64,000 bases of DNA from an uncultured Lachnospiraceae bacterium. Lineage in GTDB: Bacteria; Bacillota; Clostridia; Lachnospirales; Lachnospiraceae. The stretch spans positions 32,124 to 96,123 of the forward strand of contig CAJUKV010000008.1 of assembly GCA_910587305.1 (NCBI GenBank). Direction: 5' to 3'. Below, piece by piece: positions 16,801 through 25,462 of the stretch (positions are counted from its first letter, which is position 1; each line of letters opens with the position of its first letter). Made by a program: the position numbers and the translations under genes. The notes below the pieces were generated by a model. It was not told where the DNA came from, did no database searches, and saw nothing but the letters and a program-made list of their open reading frames with translations.

Positions 16801-18104
16801 AACAAAATAAACAGCGCAATGTCCATTCCTCCGCCATCAGGAAGGTGCCGTTTACGGAGGAAATGCGTCAGAATTACACCATTTTGTGTCCGCAAATGTC
16901 GCCCCTGCACTTTGATATACTGGAGGCTGCTTTTAACGCCTGCGGCTACCATTTCGAGGTACTGCCCAATGATAACCGCCACGCCGTGGATGTGGGGCTT
17001 AAATTTGTAAACAACGACGCGTGCTATCCTTCCCTTATGGTAGTTGGTCAGATTATGGATGCCCTTCTTTCCGGAAAATATGATTTAAACAAAGTGGCCG
17101 TTATTATGACCCAGACCGGAGGCGGATGCCGCGCCACCAATTACATCGGCTTCATCCGCCGGGCTTTGGAAAAGGCGGGAATGCCTCAGGTGCCTGTTAT
17201 TTCCTTGAATATGGCCGGCATTGAATCCAATCCCGGATTCCATTTAAATCTTGAAATGCTGATGCGTGCGGCGTACGGCGCAGTATTTGGAGATATTTTC
17301 ATGCGCTGCATCTACCGAATGAGACCCTATGAAAGGGAAAAGGGAAGCGTGGAGGCCCTTCATCAAAAGTGGCTGAAAAAATGCCAGGATTTTGTGTCCG
17401 CCAAGCATATGAGTTTCTTTACCTTCCAAAAAATGTGCCGTCAGATCGTAAAGGAGTTTGACGAAATCCCCGTGACGGAGGCCGTAAAGCCCAGAGTCGG
17501 CATTGTAGGCGAAATTCTGGTGAAATTCGCCCCTGCCGCCAACAATCATCTGGTGGACTTATTAGAGTCCGAGGGTGCCGAGGCTGTGGTCCCCGACCTT
17601 TTGGATTTCATGCTTTACTGTTTCTACAACCAGATATACAAAGCAGATGCACTTGGCACCAGCAAAAAAGCCGCGTTGATCTCGAGGCTTGGCATTCACG
17701 CGCTGGAATTTTTAAGGGGAAGCGCCGCCAAAGCGTTTGCAAAGAGCAGGCACTTTACGCCTCCAACCAGCATCTACAAAACCGTAGAGTATGCCAAACC
17801 TATTGTTTCCATTGGTAACCAGACCGGGGAAGGATGGTTTTTAACCGGGGAAATGGTAGAGCTTATTCAGGAAGGCGTCAACAACATTGTCTGCACCCAG
17901 CCTTTTGCCTGCCTTCCCAACCATGTTGTCGGGAAAGGCGTTATCAAAGAGCTGCGCAGACTCTATCCTTTGAGCAACATTGTTGCCATTGATTACGATC
18001 CGGGCGCCAGCGAAGTAAACCAGCTGAACCGAATCAAGCTCATGCTCTCCACCGCACAAAAGAATTTAAAGGAGCAGACAAAGGACACACAGAAAACCGC
18101 CTGA
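13848..18104 (+). CDS. Giant 2-hydroxyacyl-CoA dehydratase activase fusion
   Basis: A 1418-residue fusion of two ASKHA ATPase domains and dehydratase-type domains. Domain 1 (about 1-265) has [20 protein letters not shown], and the cluster-ligand cysteines in [11 protein letters not shown] (Cys127) and AARCGVF (Cys166). Domain 2 (about 320-590) repeats the plan with [31 protein letters not shown] and [16 protein letters not shown] cluster motif follows, then a DUF2229/HgdB-like half. Known activases of this family use ATP to inject an electron into a [4Fe-4S] dehydratase. Here activator and acceptor-like modules are joined; the substrate is unknown. GAAAGGTGG precedes the ATG. Confidence 0.88.
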   Translation: MDNQNYTLGIDIGSTTVKIAILDDAHTILFSDYKRHFANIRETLFDLLQQAYKQLGNIRLHPMITGSGGLTLANHLQVPFVQEVIAVATALKEIAPKTDVAIELGGEDAKIIYFEGGNVEQRMNGICAGGTGSFIDQMASLLQTDASGLNEYAKDYHLLYTIAARCGVFAKSDIQPLINDGAAKEDLSASIFQAVVNQTISGLACGKPIRGHVAFLGGPLHFLSELKAAFIRTLKLDEEHIIETQHSHLFAAIGSAMNAKKEVSFTMEEMTGKLSGDIKMEFEVERMEPLFSSSEEYERFRARHGKHHVRTAPLASYQGNCFLGIDAGSTTTKIALVGEDGSLLYSFYSSNDGSPLKTAIRSIKEIYSLLPKGVSIVRSCSTGYGEALMKAAFLLDDGEVETVAHYYAAAFFDPAVDCILDIGGQDMKCIKIKNQAVDSVQLNEACSSGCGSFIETFAKSLNYSVEDFAQAALFAEHPIDLGTRCTVFMNSKVKQAQKEGASVPDISAGLAYSVIKNALFKVIKVSDASALGKNIVVQGGTFYNDAVLRSFEKIADCEAIRPDIAGIMGAFGAALIARERYSEGYRTTMLSSPKINALQFETSMAKCKGCTNSCRLTINKFTGGRQYVSGNRCERGLGKQKSQNSAPNLFAYKLKRIFGYEPLSADQAKRGTVGIPRVLNMYENYPFWFTFFTKLGYQVVLSPLSNRKIYELGIESIPSESECYPAKLAHGHVSWLIHQKVDFIFYPALFYERNEFEEANNHYNCPIVTSYSENIKNNVEEIGRGEVLLRNPFMSFRDLKTVSEALAHEFKEIPLSEVMEAARLGWEELANARNDIKAKGEEVLSYLKETGKRGIVLAGRPYHIDPEINHGIPELITSYDIAVLTEDSISHLAAPERPLIVSDQWMYHSRLYAAASYVKTVDNLELIQLNSFGCGLDAVTTDQVNDILTGSDKIYTCLKIDEVNNLGAAKIRIRSLLSAIRVREKQNKQRNVHSSAIRKVPFTEEMRQNYTILCPQMSPLHFDILEAAFNACGYHFEVLPNDNRHAVDVGLKFVNNDACYPSLMVVGQIMDALLSGKYDLNKVAVIMTQTGGGCRATNYIGFIRRALEKAGMPQVPVISLNMAGIESNPGFHLNLEMLMRAAYGAVFGDIFMRCIYRMRPYEREKGSVEALHQKWLKKCQDFVSAKHMSFFTFQKMCRQIVKEFDEIPVTEAVKPRVGIVGEILVKFAPAANNHLVDLLESEGAEAVVPDLLDFMLYCFYNQIYKADALGTSKKAALISRLGIHALEFLRGSAAKAFAKSRHFTPPTSIYKTVEYAKPIVSIGNQTGEGWFLTGEMVELIQEGVNNIVCTQPFACLPNHVVGKGVIKELRRLYPLSNIVAIDYDPGASEVNQLNRIKLMLSTAQKNLKEQTKDTQKTA

Positions 18105-18212
18105 TACGGTGGCTGAAAATCATCAGAAATTTTGCTTCCACGGAGGCAAGTTTCAGCCTGATTTTAAACAGTTTACCCGGCCTGTCAGTATCAGCAGCAT
18201 GGAGAATAAATT

Positions 18213-19352
18213 ATGATCAAACAGGAAATCAATGAGATTAAAAGATTATACACCCCAAGCCACTGCTCCATCACCCGCATATGCGGATGCTATGTGGATG
18301 GGGAAAAAAATAAAAAGACAGATTTTAAAGAGGCTTTCCTCTCCCTGCCGGAAGAAGAAATTTTCAAATATTTCGAGTTGCTCCGCAAAGCCCTCTCCGG
18401 TAGCCTGGGCAAAAATATGCTGAATCTGGAATTTCCTCTTTCAAGCGAGGAGCCGGGCGGTACCCAGGAATTTCTTCTGCGGCTTCGTGACAGCAAATTA
18501 AAGGACGACGCTCTCCTTGATGAATTTTACGACAAAGTGATTGCGTCTTATGAATATGTCGGCAATTACCTGATTTTACTGATTCATGATGCCTATGACG
18601 TCCCCGGCAAAACAAACGACGGGCTTACCATGGACGACGCTTCGGATACGGTGTACGAATATATTCTCTGCTGCATTTGTCCGGTAAATCTATCTAAGCC
18701 CGGCTTAAGCTATGACGCCGAGGCAAACGAATTTCATAATCGGATTCGCGACTGGGTTGTGGAAATGCCGGAGGCCGGTTTCCTTTTCCCAAGCTTTAAC
18801 GACAGATGTTCCGATATTCACAGCACCCTTTACTATACGAAAAAGCCGGAAGAACCTCATTTTGAGTTTGTAGATCAGGTTTTGGGCGCTGTCCCGCCCC
18901 TGACCGCGGGCAGCCAGAAAGAGACCTTTCAGGCCCTCATTGAAGAAACATTGGGTGAGGAAGCCGAATATGAGGTTGTAAAAAACATTCACGAAAATTT
19001 GACGGAATTGATTGAGGAACATAAAGAAATTCCGGAGCCCCTCACCTTAGACAAACGCCAGGTACGGGATTTGTTTGAGAAAAGCGGCGTGGGGGAAGAA
19101 AAGCTGTCCGGCTTTGAACGGCTTTACGATGAGGCTGCCGGAGAAAACACCTGCCTTTTGGCGGATAATGTGGCAAATACCAGAACCTTTGAGGTGAAAA
19201 CGCCGGATGTTGTGGTCAAAGTGAATCCCGGACGGGCTGATTTGGTAAATACTATGACGCTTCACGGTAAGCAGTGTCTGGTGATTGAAATCAATGAGCA
19301 CGTAGAGGTAAACGGAATCCCCATCAAACGTCATGTGGAACTTTTACCGTAA
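18213..19352 (+). CDS. DUF4317 family protein
   Basis: A 379-residue cytoplasmic protein matching the Firmicutes DUF4317 family, recognisable from the N-terminus (EINEIKRLYTPSHCSITRIC), the ICCICPVNLSKPGL middle and the C-terminal ending with KQCLVIEINEHVEVNGI. No catalytic motif is known. It follows the activase fusion by about 110 bp on the same strand and ends before a strong bidirectional terminator, so the two are probably co-transcribed. GGAG lies 8 nt before the ATG. Confidence 0.85.
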   Translation: MIKQEINEIKRLYTPSHCSITRICGCYVDGEKNKKTDFKEAFLSLPEEEIFKYFELLRKALSGSLGKNMLNLEFPLSSEEPGGTQEFLLRLRDSKLKDDALLDEFYDKVIASYEYVGNYLILLIHDAYDVPGKTNDGLTMDDASDTVYEYILCCICPVNLSKPGLSYDAEANEFHNRIRDWVVEMPEAGFLFPSFNDRCSDIHSTLYYTKKPEEPHFEFVDQVLGAVPPLTAGSQKETFQALIEETLGEEAEYEVVKNIHENLTELIEEHKEIPEPLTLDKRQVRDLFEKSGVGEEKLSGFERLYDEAAGENTCLLADNVANTRTFEVKTPDVVVKVNPGRADLVNTMTLHGKQCLVIEINEHVEVNGIPIKRHVELLP

Positions 19353-19360
19353 CGGCTCAG

Positions 19361-19383
19361 GCTTCGCAAATAGGCTTATTACA
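19361..19383 (-). repeat. Short repeat beside terminator, copy 1
   Basis: A 23-nt sequence (GCTTCGC..AT.GGCTTATTACA pattern) matches 51674-51696 at 21 of 23 positions. In both places, read on the minus strand, it follows immediately after a terminator-type hairpin. Confidence 0.5.
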
Positions 19384-19416
19384 AAAAAGAGCTGCCCTGC
19401 AGGCAACTCTTTTTTT
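19383..19416. terminator. Bidirectional intrinsic terminator
   Basis: A stem of the form AAAGAGcTGCC/GGCAaCTCTTT with A and T tracts on both sides, lying between the convergent DUF4317 and EAL/HDOD genes. Confidence 0.85.
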
Positions 19417-19445
19417 GCAATATACCTCTAAAGCAGCGCTTTCGG

Positions 19446-20666
19446 CTACACAAACAAATCCCGATACCATTTCATAGACTGCACATAAGCATCATATACC
19501 TTGTCCATATCAATATCATTCATTAGCATCAATCTGGATACCTCCTGCCAGTTGGCGCTTTCATATTGCATTATGAACTCCAGAACCGGTGCGAAAACGC
19601 CTTTGTTTTCTACCAGCGCATTTCTAATCTCCTTTGATACCTTTACCATCTGCAAAGCCTCTTCCATAGGCCGGTTAAGAATCAAATCCAGTACTGAGAA
19701 AAGTCCCATAAGGAATAATTCCGATGCCTGCATATTCATTTCAAACATAGGCGCCATATTCTCGGCAAATTTTGCACGCAATAAGGATAATCTGGTAATC
19801 TCATTGGGCTTATCCGCATACAACTGATTTGCCACAGCAGTGTTAATCCACTTTTTCAGCTCGCGCTGTCCTAACATTGCCGCCGCATGCCTGATAGAAG
19901 TGATCTCCGAATTTCTTGACATCCTGTTTACCATCTTAAGCAGCGAAATAACAAGCGCAGTATCCTGCCCGATAACATCAGCAGCTTTCGTCAACTCAAA
20001 ATCAGAAGCATTCACCATATTGAGCAATTCTATGTAATTCACCTTCAGAGGGCTTACCTCAGTTTCGCCCTTGTTCACCGGTACACGATAAAACTTTCCT
20101 TCATAAAATTGATAGCCGCCGTCTTCTTTCAGTTTTTCAAAGGCTTCCTGATTTTCTATGTTCCCGGCGCACAATCTGATTCTGGGATATACGTTGGTAA
20201 AGTATATTTTAGCTTTGCTAATATCAATATTTTTATAATCAAGCAAAATATAGTCACATAATTTAAGAATTCCTCTATAAACCTCAAAATTCTTGACTGC
20301 CAGTTTGCGCATTGCAAGCTTATATCCCATCCCCTTAAGCTCGCAAAGTCTGTCAATATATATCTTTTCAGGCGTAACCGTGCTGTCGATAAGCAACACT
20401 ATCCTGTCATGAGGCGCTTCACACTGGCCGGATATATCGGAAAATATGGAAATATTATTTACTTCCACAAATACTTCCTTATCCGCCGAAAGTGTATCCA
20501 GGCCCATATTCTCAATAATTTCAAGTCCGGCTACCTGAGTGGCGCCATCGTATTGTCTGGTTCCCTGCATACTGGGATCCAACAGATAATTTGTTTTCTG
20601 CGCAAACAATGAATACGCTCGCACGCTCATTTCTTCATCAAATAAAGGTATTAATGTTACAAGCAT
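19446..20666 (-). CDS. EAL-like plus HDOD signalling protein
   Basis: A 406-residue protein of the YuxH type. Residues 1-200 have an EAL-like fold (VFVEVNNISIFSD, RIVLLIDS, YILLDYKNID), but the catalytic ExL motif and metal ligands of c-di-GMP phosphodiesterases are not visible, so it is probably inactive. Residues 205-400 form an HDOD domain (ELTKAADVIGQDTALVISLL, AAAMLGQRELKKW). Such proteins act as regulators through binding partners or nucleotides. GGAG lies 6 nt before the ATG at 20666. A perfect 14-bp palindrome at 20710-20723 lies in its upstream region. It may act with the chemoreceptor at 22942, though this is only proximity. Confidence 0.88.
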   Translation of the reverse strand: MLVTLIPLFDEEMSVRAYSLFAQKTNYLLDPSMQGTRQYDGATQVAGLEIIENMGLDTLSADKEVFVEVNNISIFSDISGQCEAPHDRIVLLIDSTVTPEKIYIDRLCELKGMGYKLAMRKLAVKNFEVYRGILKLCDYILLDYKNIDISKAKIYFTNVYPRIRLCAGNIENQEAFEKLKEDGGYQFYEGKFYRVPVNKGETEVSPLKVNYIELLNMVNASDFELTKAADVIGQDTALVISLLKMVNRMSRNSEITSIRHAAAMLGQRELKKWINTAVANQLYADKPNEITRLSLLRAKFAENMAPMFEMNMQASELFLMGLFSVLDLILNRPMEEALQMVKVSKEIRNALVENKGVFAPVLEFIMQYESANWQEVSRLMLMNDIDMDKVYDAYVQSMKWYRDLFV

Positions 20667-20709
20667 ATTTTTCTCCTTCACGTTAATAAATTTAAACTCA
20701 TTTCTTCTT

Positions 20710-20723
20710 ATAGTGTACACTAT
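20710..20723. promoter_or_regulatory. 14-bp palindrome upstream of EAL/HDOD gene
   Basis: ATAGTGTACACTAT is a perfect palindrome, 44 bp before the start codon. It overlaps a weak promoter-like arrangement TTGTGT-17-TACACT on the minus strand, so it could be an operator. Confidence 0.4.
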
Positions 20724-20777
20724 TTATTCATTATACACAATAATTTGATGGGATTTCTCAAAAAAATTTAAGGATTT

Positions 20778-21023
20778 TCAGGCTGGCTGCTGTTCGGAAA
20801 CGTGTGTTCTGATGTATTCCTGTAAAATTTCGGAAGCTTCGTCTACATTCAATCCTGATTCCTCTAAAATCTGATTAATTCCATCCAAATCCTTATCTCT
20901 TTTTTCCTTATAAAGAGCGTCTAACTCGCACTGCTCTGATTTCAGCCTTGTCCGAAGCGCAAAAATCAATTCTTCCTTTTCCGCAATTTTTTCTTCAATT
21001 GTTTTTCTCTGTCCCCTTGCCAT
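20778..21023 (-). CDS. Small coiled-coil protein
   Basis: An 81-residue protein, mostly charged helix: a basic N-terminus (MARGQRKTIEEKI), then a likely coiled coil through residues 10-45, and an acidic end. I do not recognise a named family, although similar short proteins with this N-terminus are common in Lachnospiraceae (general knowledge). AGGAGG lies 6 nt before the ATG, so translation is probably efficient. It stands alone between the MATE exporter and the EAL/HDOD gene. Function unknown. Confidence 0.7.
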   Translation of the reverse strand: MARGQRKTIEEKIAEKEELIFALRTRLKSEQCELDALYKEKRDKDLDGINQILEESGLNVDEASEILQEYIRTHVSEQQPA

Positions 21024-21134
21024 AATCTACCTCCTAAAATTCATGTTACTATAGTATATGGACAAGATTCCTAAAATATGACAATCAAAAAAATCAATAT
21101 AATTTTTATATTCTTATTTCAGATTATAATCGCG

Positions 21135-21187
21135 GATTTTAATCTCAGATTTTAATCTCAGATTTTTAATCTTAGATTTTAATCTTT
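21135..21187. repeat. Four tandem 13-14-bp repeats at MATE 3' end
   Basis: Units begin at 21135, 21148, 21161 and 21175, with consensus GATTTTAATCTCA. Each contains the self-complementary AGATT..AATCT. The third unit carries the stop codon of the MATE gene (21172-21174) and the fourth encodes its last Lys-Ile residues. Confidence 0.75.
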
Positions 21188-22545
21188 GTCCACTTGCCCT
21201 GCTTAAAGCGCACCGAGGCAAAAATAAACCGGGATACCTGATCTCCCAAAACGCCTAACCATATACCGACAATTCCCAGTCCTAAAATATATCCACCCCC
21301 ATAAGAGACCGCTGTCCGGATAATTGTAACGCTGATCGTAGATGCTATTGCCGTATAAAGTGTATCTCCCGCTCCTCTAAGGCACCCCATATATATAACC
21401 TGACTGATCTGGAATACCACTACCAAGATAATCACATGCATAATATCCACGCCAATAGCAACGATATGCTCCTCCTCAAAGAACAAACGAAGCAGGAACC
21501 TTGCGCCGGCAAAATATACAACTGCAAGGCAAATGGAAATAGCTCCTCCAATCATCCTGCATATGCGTCCATATTCCCTGGCAAGCTCTTTATTTCCTGC
21601 GCCGAGGCTTCGGCCTATTAGCGCTACTGCCGCAGCTTGAAGCCCATCGCCAAAGGAAAAGGACAACCCCATAATATTCATGCCAACCTGATGGGCCGCC
21701 ATAGCATCGGTTCCCTGATGAGCTGCCATCACGGCCGTCAGCATAAAACCTATTCTCATGAGTATTTGTTCAAAAAATACACTATACCCCACTCTGATTA
21801 AATTCACCAAAGCCGCAGCGGCAGGCTTAATCTTTTTTCTCAGAATATAAGGAAAGCTAATGAAACCTTCCGGCTTTAAAATAGACATAATGCTCATAAT
21901 ACATGCAATTACTGTTCCAAAAACAGTTGCAATCGCAGCCCCGCGTATGCCAAGGGCCGGGAAGCCAAAATGACCATTGATCAACAAATAGTTTGCAATG
22001 ATATTTATTGTATTGGAAGTTACATTCGTGCGCATCGTTATTTTCGTATTTCCTGCTCCCCTTTGAGCAGAATTAATCCCCATCTGCACACAATTAAAGA
22101 TCATACCTCCCATAATAATCCGAAAATAAGCAACGGCACTGTCATGGGTCTGCGGCGTAGAGCCGCACAATCTAATAATCGGGCTTGCCAGCGCAACAAG
22201 CAATATACTCAAAATAATTGCCGCCAACACTAAAAATATCAAAGCCGTGTATAAAATTCTATTGGCGTCCTCCTGCCTGTCCTCCCCCCGTCTTCTGGCA
22301 ACCAGGGCGGAAATTGAAACATTAAGCGCTACAAATAAAGAAAGCCCCATAAATTTGGGCTGTGTGGTAAGCCCTACTGCCGCCACCGCATAGGCTCCAA
22401 GTGAACTTACCATCAATGAGTCAACTAATCCGGCAAAGGCAACAAAAAAAGATTCTACGATTGCGGGCCATGCCATAGATGCTGCCATATGGATATTTTC
22501 TTTACTATATGCAGGTTTTTTTATTCGTTCTTTTATATCTTTCAT
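21172..22545 (-). CDS. MATE family multidrug exporter (first)
   Basis: A 457-residue multidrug and toxin extrusion transporter with about twelve hydrophobic segments in two similar halves. Typical positions are AWPAIVESFFVAFAGLVDSL in helix 1, NVSISALVARRRG, and in the second half AAHQVGMNIMGLSFSFGDGL. It exports cationic compounds using Na+ or H+. The frame is open upstream to 22782, but that part only translates the hairpin repeats; the ATG at 22545 follows GGAGGG and gives a normal N-terminus. A long repeat-filled leader separates it from the chemoreceptor gene. Substrate unknown. Confidence 0.92.
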   Translation of the reverse strand: MKDIKERIKKPAYSKENIHMAASMAWPAIVESFFVAFAGLVDSLMVSSLGAYAVAAVGLTTQPKFMGLSLFVALNVSISALVARRRGEDRQEDANRILYTALIFLVLAAIILSILLVALASPIIRLCGSTPQTHDSAVAYFRIIMGGMIFNCVQMGINSAQRGAGNTKITMRTNVTSNTINIIANYLLINGHFGFPALGIRGAAIATVFGTVIACIMSIMSILKPEGFISFPYILRKKIKPAAAALVNLIRVGYSVFFEQILMRIGFMLTAVMAAHQGTDAMAAHQVGMNIMGLSFSFGDGLQAAAVALIGRSLGAGNKELAREYGRICRMIGGAISICLAVVYFAGARFLLRLFFEEEHIVAIGVDIMHVIILVVVFQISQVIYMGCLRGAGDTLYTAIASTISVTIIRTAVSYGGGYILGLGIVGIWLGVLGDQVSRFIFASVRFKQGKWTKIKI

Positions 22546-22576
22546 CCTAATATCCCTCCGCATGAATCCGTGCAAT

Positions 22577-22830
22577 GGAGCAGGGAAGATTTTCTCCCTG
22601 CTCGCCGCGCAGTCAGTATGCTGCCCTGGCAGCAAATTTCCGTATGCGGGCCTGTGATCGAGTAGGGAAGATTTTCTCCTGCTCGCCGCGCGGCCCGTGC
22701 GCCGCTTTAGCGGCATACTTCCTCTGCACGGGCCTGTGCATAAAAATTGAGTAGGGAAAACTTTCTCCCTACTCGCGCGCAAGATACATGCTGCATAACA
22801 GCAGCTTTCCTTACGTACCCTTGTGTATAA
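22577..22830 (-). repeat. Three tandem ~85-bp hairpin repeats before MATE gene
   Basis: Units start near 22578, 22660 and 22749 (plus-strand landmark GAGTAGGG or GAGCAGGG). Each has one hairpin of the type GAGTAGGG...CCCTACTC, a GC-rich joint and a second stem; in the middle unit this is GGCCCGTGC/GCACGGGCC enclosing GCCGC/GCGGC. The same family occurs at 8478-8626. Stem arms vary between units while remaining complementary. Together they occupy most of the MATE gene leader. Confidence 0.7.
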
Positions 22831-22874
22831 ACAACGGACACCATGCTTTGCCAGCCATCCTTATGTTAATAATA

Positions 22875-22896
22875 GCAGGGGAAGTTAATCCCCTGC
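22875..22896 (-). terminator. Terminator of chemoreceptor gene
   Basis: An 8-bp GC-rich stem (22875-22882 and 22889-22896) with a 6-nt loop, followed on the minus strand by TATTATTAA. It ends the chemoreceptor transcript before the repeat block. Confidence 0.6.
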
Positions 22897-22941
22897 CATA
22901 TTTTATATTCAAAAAGCCGATTAAAAAACAACACTCTTTGA

Positions 22942-24273
22942 TTAGTTCAAAACAAACTGATTAATCAATTCATCAAGTGTAACAGCCTGCGCGGATAACT
23001 GCTGGCTGGTAGCAGACGACTGCTCTGCTGTTGCGGAGTTGTTCTGCACAACCTCTGAAATCTGAGTTACCCCCAGCTCAGCCTGGTGCATTGTCTCAGC
23101 TTCGTCCGCTGCCATTGTGCTAAGTCTCTTAGAGGACTCTGCCACCTGTTTAATCCCGTCTACAACAATTGCAATAGAATTGGAAGCATTTTCGGCAGCA
23201 TGATTTCCTTCTTCAATCTTTTTCAGGGAACCTTCAATTAATTCTCTGGTATCTGCCGCTGACTTTGTACTCTGCTCTGCAAGCTGCCTGATCTGGTCAG
23301 CCACAACTGCAAAGCCCCTTCCTGCTTCCCCGGCTCTTGCAGCCTCTATTGACGCATTGAGGGACAAAAGGTTGGTCTGGGACGCTATTGACTCAATTTC
23401 GGAAATAATATTTTCTATTTCCTTAGAAGTATCGTTAATATGTTTCATAGCCTGCATCATTTCATTCATTTCATCACGGCTCTTATCCGCTTCATCCGCA
23501 TATTTCTGAGCAAGCTTATAGGAATCCTGTGCATTCTCCGCACTCTTGGCCATTGTCTCGCCAATATTGATAATAGTTGCCTGAAGCTCCTGTACGGCCC
23601 CCGCCTGTTCCGTTGCACCCTCTGCAAGGCTCTGGGACGCTTCCGCCATATTGCTGGCGCCGGCGGATACCTGGCTGGAAGCTTCTTCAATAGAGCGCAG
23701 GGTGGTGGTCATCTGATCGCGAAGCAGCTTCATTGCCTCAATCAATTTGGAAAAATCACCTGTATATTTATCCCTGATACTGGACTGAATTACATAGTTT
23801 CCATTCGCCATATCTCTGAGCAGCCTGGCGGCATCATTGACAATTGCATTTAAGTTATTGGCCATCGAGCCGGCCTCGGAAATAACTTCGGCAATTTCAT
23901 CCTTTCTGTCTACCTGCGGAAACGGAGAAGAAAGATCGCCTGCTGCAAATGTTTTAAGTCGTTCGCCGAAAGCGTTAAGCGGATCTGCAATTGATTTGGC
24001 AATCATTTTTCCGGAACGTACCGATAGAGCCATTGCAATTATTACAACTGCCACTATCACCACTACCAATATCACACTTAATATGCGAATCTGCTCTGAG
24101 ATCTCAAGAAGTTCCGTCCCGGTCTCTGCGCCATGCTTATGAATTGTATTATAGTACAAGTTTGACATAACTGTCATAGCTACCGCTCCCAGTAAGGCAA
24201 CAGCCGATGCAATAGCGGACACTATGATAAAAGATTTTTTTAGTCTTTTTTCAATCCGTTCATTCGTAAACAT
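22942..24273 (-). CDS. Methyl-accepting chemotaxis protein, minimal sensor
   Basis: A chemoreceptor of 443 residues. Two membrane segments (about 13-35 and 55-80) enclose only about 25 extracellular residues, too few for a usual ligand-binding domain. A HAMP domain follows and then the cytoplasmic signalling hairpin with the conserved tip [20 protein letters not shown] and [19 protein letters not shown]. It probably senses membrane or intracellular conditions, or works through partners. GGAG lies 7 nt before the ATG at 24273, and a good promoter lies at 24330-24358. No che or flagellar genes are in this window. Confidence 0.94.
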   Translation of the reverse strand: MFTNERIEKRLKKSFIIVSAIASAVALLGAVAMTVMSNLYYNTIHKHGAETGTELLEISEQIRILSVILVVVIVAVVIIAMALSVRSGKMIAKSIADPLNAFGERLKTFAAGDLSSPFPQVDRKDEIAEVISEAGSMANNLNAIVNDAARLLRDMANGNYVIQSSIRDKYTGDFSKLIEAMKLLRDQMTTTLRSIEEASSQVSAGASNMAEASQSLAEGATEQAGAVQELQATIINIGETMAKSAENAQDSYKLAQKYADEADKSRDEMNEMMQAMKHINDTSKEIENIISEIESIASQTNLLSLNASIEAARAGEAGRGFAVVADQIRQLAEQSTKSAADTRELIEGSLKKIEEGNHAAENASNSIAIVVDGIKQVAESSKRLSTMAADEAETMHQAELGVTQISEVVQNNSATAEQSSATSQQLSAQAVTLDELINQFVLN

Positions 24274-24329
24274 AAATATTCTCCTTCTTTCCACCTTTTT
24301 ATCATCCAGTGCTGATAAACACCTCTTTC

Positions 24330-24358
24330 AATATAGCACTTCTCACAAATTTATACAA
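24330..24358 (-). promoter_or_regulatory. Sigma-A promoter for chemoreceptor gene
   Basis: On the minus strand TTGTAT (24358-24353), a 17-nt spacer and TATATT (24335-24330), about 55 nt before the start codon. It is a housekeeping-type promoter, not the sigma-28 type common for chemotaxis genes. Confidence 0.55.
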
Positions 24359-24436
24359 TCTTTTTTTCGAAATCCACAAGCAATTTTCATGGATATTTTT
24401 TACAGCAGACAAAAGTTCTAATTTACAAGCATTTTT

Positions 24437-25342
24437 TTACAATTCGTAAGGCGTCACCTGGTACACGTAATAATTCAGCCAGTTCGAATACAGATTGTTG
24501 CTGTGGGAGCGCCACTGTAAATCCGGCTTTTTGGTATCGTCATCTTCCGGATAATAATGAGATGGAAGACTTATAGGCAGCCCCTTTCTCTTATCCCGGA
24601 TATATTCATTGTGAAGCGTATATCTGTCGTACTCAGGATGGCCCATAACAAAAATCTGTCTGCCCTCCTTTGTCATGCATAGAAGGACTCCCGCTTCTTC
24701 GGACTCGGCTAAAACCGTAAGCTCTTTGCAATTATGTATATCTTCCGAGCGCACTGCCGTGTGTCTGCTGTGGGGAATCATAAAATAATCATCGAATCCT
24801 CTCACCAAAGGTATCTTCCGGTTCATAACCCTGTGTTTATAAACGCCAAAGAGTTTTTCCGGAAGCAATATCTTTTCCAATCCGAAATGATAGTACAGGC
24901 CCGCCTGCGCTCCCCAGCAAATATGAAGGGTTGAGGTCACATGTGTTTTCGTCCATTCCATAATACTCTTAAGCTCCGGCCAGTAATCCACCTCTTCAAA
25001 AGGGATCTGCTCTACCGGAGCTCCGGTAATAATCAGCCCGTCAAACTTCTTATCCTTCAGCTCGTCAAAAGTATTGTAAAACCTGTTCAAATGCTGGATA
25101 GGGGTATTCAGCGAAACGTGGCTGTTCATTTTCATAAAGCTCACGTCAATCTGCAGGGGCGTGTTGGACAATACCCTGGCCAGCTGTAATTCCGTATCCT
25201 GTTTCACAGGCATAAGATTTAAAATACAAATCTGCAGAGCACGAATGTTCTGGTGCAGGGCGCGGTATTCGTCCATCACGAATATATTTTCATTTTCCAG
25301 TATTTCTTTTGCCGGAAGATCGCTTTGTACTTTTATTGGCAT
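24437..25342 (-). CDS. metA: Homoserine O-acetyltransferase (MetA type)
   Basis: MetA-family homoserine acyltransferase (301 residues), first committed step of methionine synthesis. Counting from the ATG at 25342, the catalytic residues fall at Cys142 (HICWGAQ), His235 and Glu237 (GHPEYD). Residue 111 is Glu (GAPVEQIPF), which in the family marks acetyl-CoA rather than succinyl-CoA use (glycine there marks succinyl). The frame is open upstream to 25438, but those residues do not match the family. No SAM riboswitch or T-box is visible upstream. Confidence 0.95.
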   Translation of the reverse strand: MPIKVQSDLPAKEILENENIFVMDEYRALHQNIRALQICILNLMPVKQDTELQLARVLSNTPLQIDVSFMKMNSHVSLNTPIQHLNRFYNTFDELKDKKFDGLIITGAPVEQIPFEEVDYWPELKSIMEWTKTHVTSTLHICWGAQAGLYYHFGLEKILLPEKLFGVYKHRVMNRKIPLVRGFDDYFMIPHSRHTAVRSEDIHNCKELTVLAESEEAGVLLCMTKEGRQIFVMGHPEYDRYTLHNEYIRDKRKGLPISLPSHYYPEDDDTKKPDLQWRSHSNNLYSNWLNYYVYQVTPYEL

Positions 25343-25462
25343 GATTTTCGTTTCCTTTCCTTCGCTTATTTTGGTATAAGACCCATTCCAAACTCTCTCT
25401 AAAACCTTTTTCGGCCCTGACCGCATCTTATAAAGCAAAATATTTTAAGCAATGTCCGAACC

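Larger units (their letters stand above)
22546..22941 (-). other. Intergenic region filled by repeats, 396 bp
   Basis: Between the chemoreceptor stop and the MATE start. It contains the chemoreceptor terminator (22875-22896) and the three hairpin repeats (22577-22830). No protein-like reading frame is seen here beyond an artefactual extension of the MATE frame. Confidence 0.65.

Noticed and set aside
22546..22782. N-terminal extension of the MATE gene reading frame (79 residues)
   Set aside because: It translates the hairpin repeats, has no similarity to MATE proteins, and a strong ribosome site precedes the ATG at 22545.
25343..25462. SAM riboswitch before metA
   Set aside because: No SAM-I type core or matching stems are visible in the 120 bp available.
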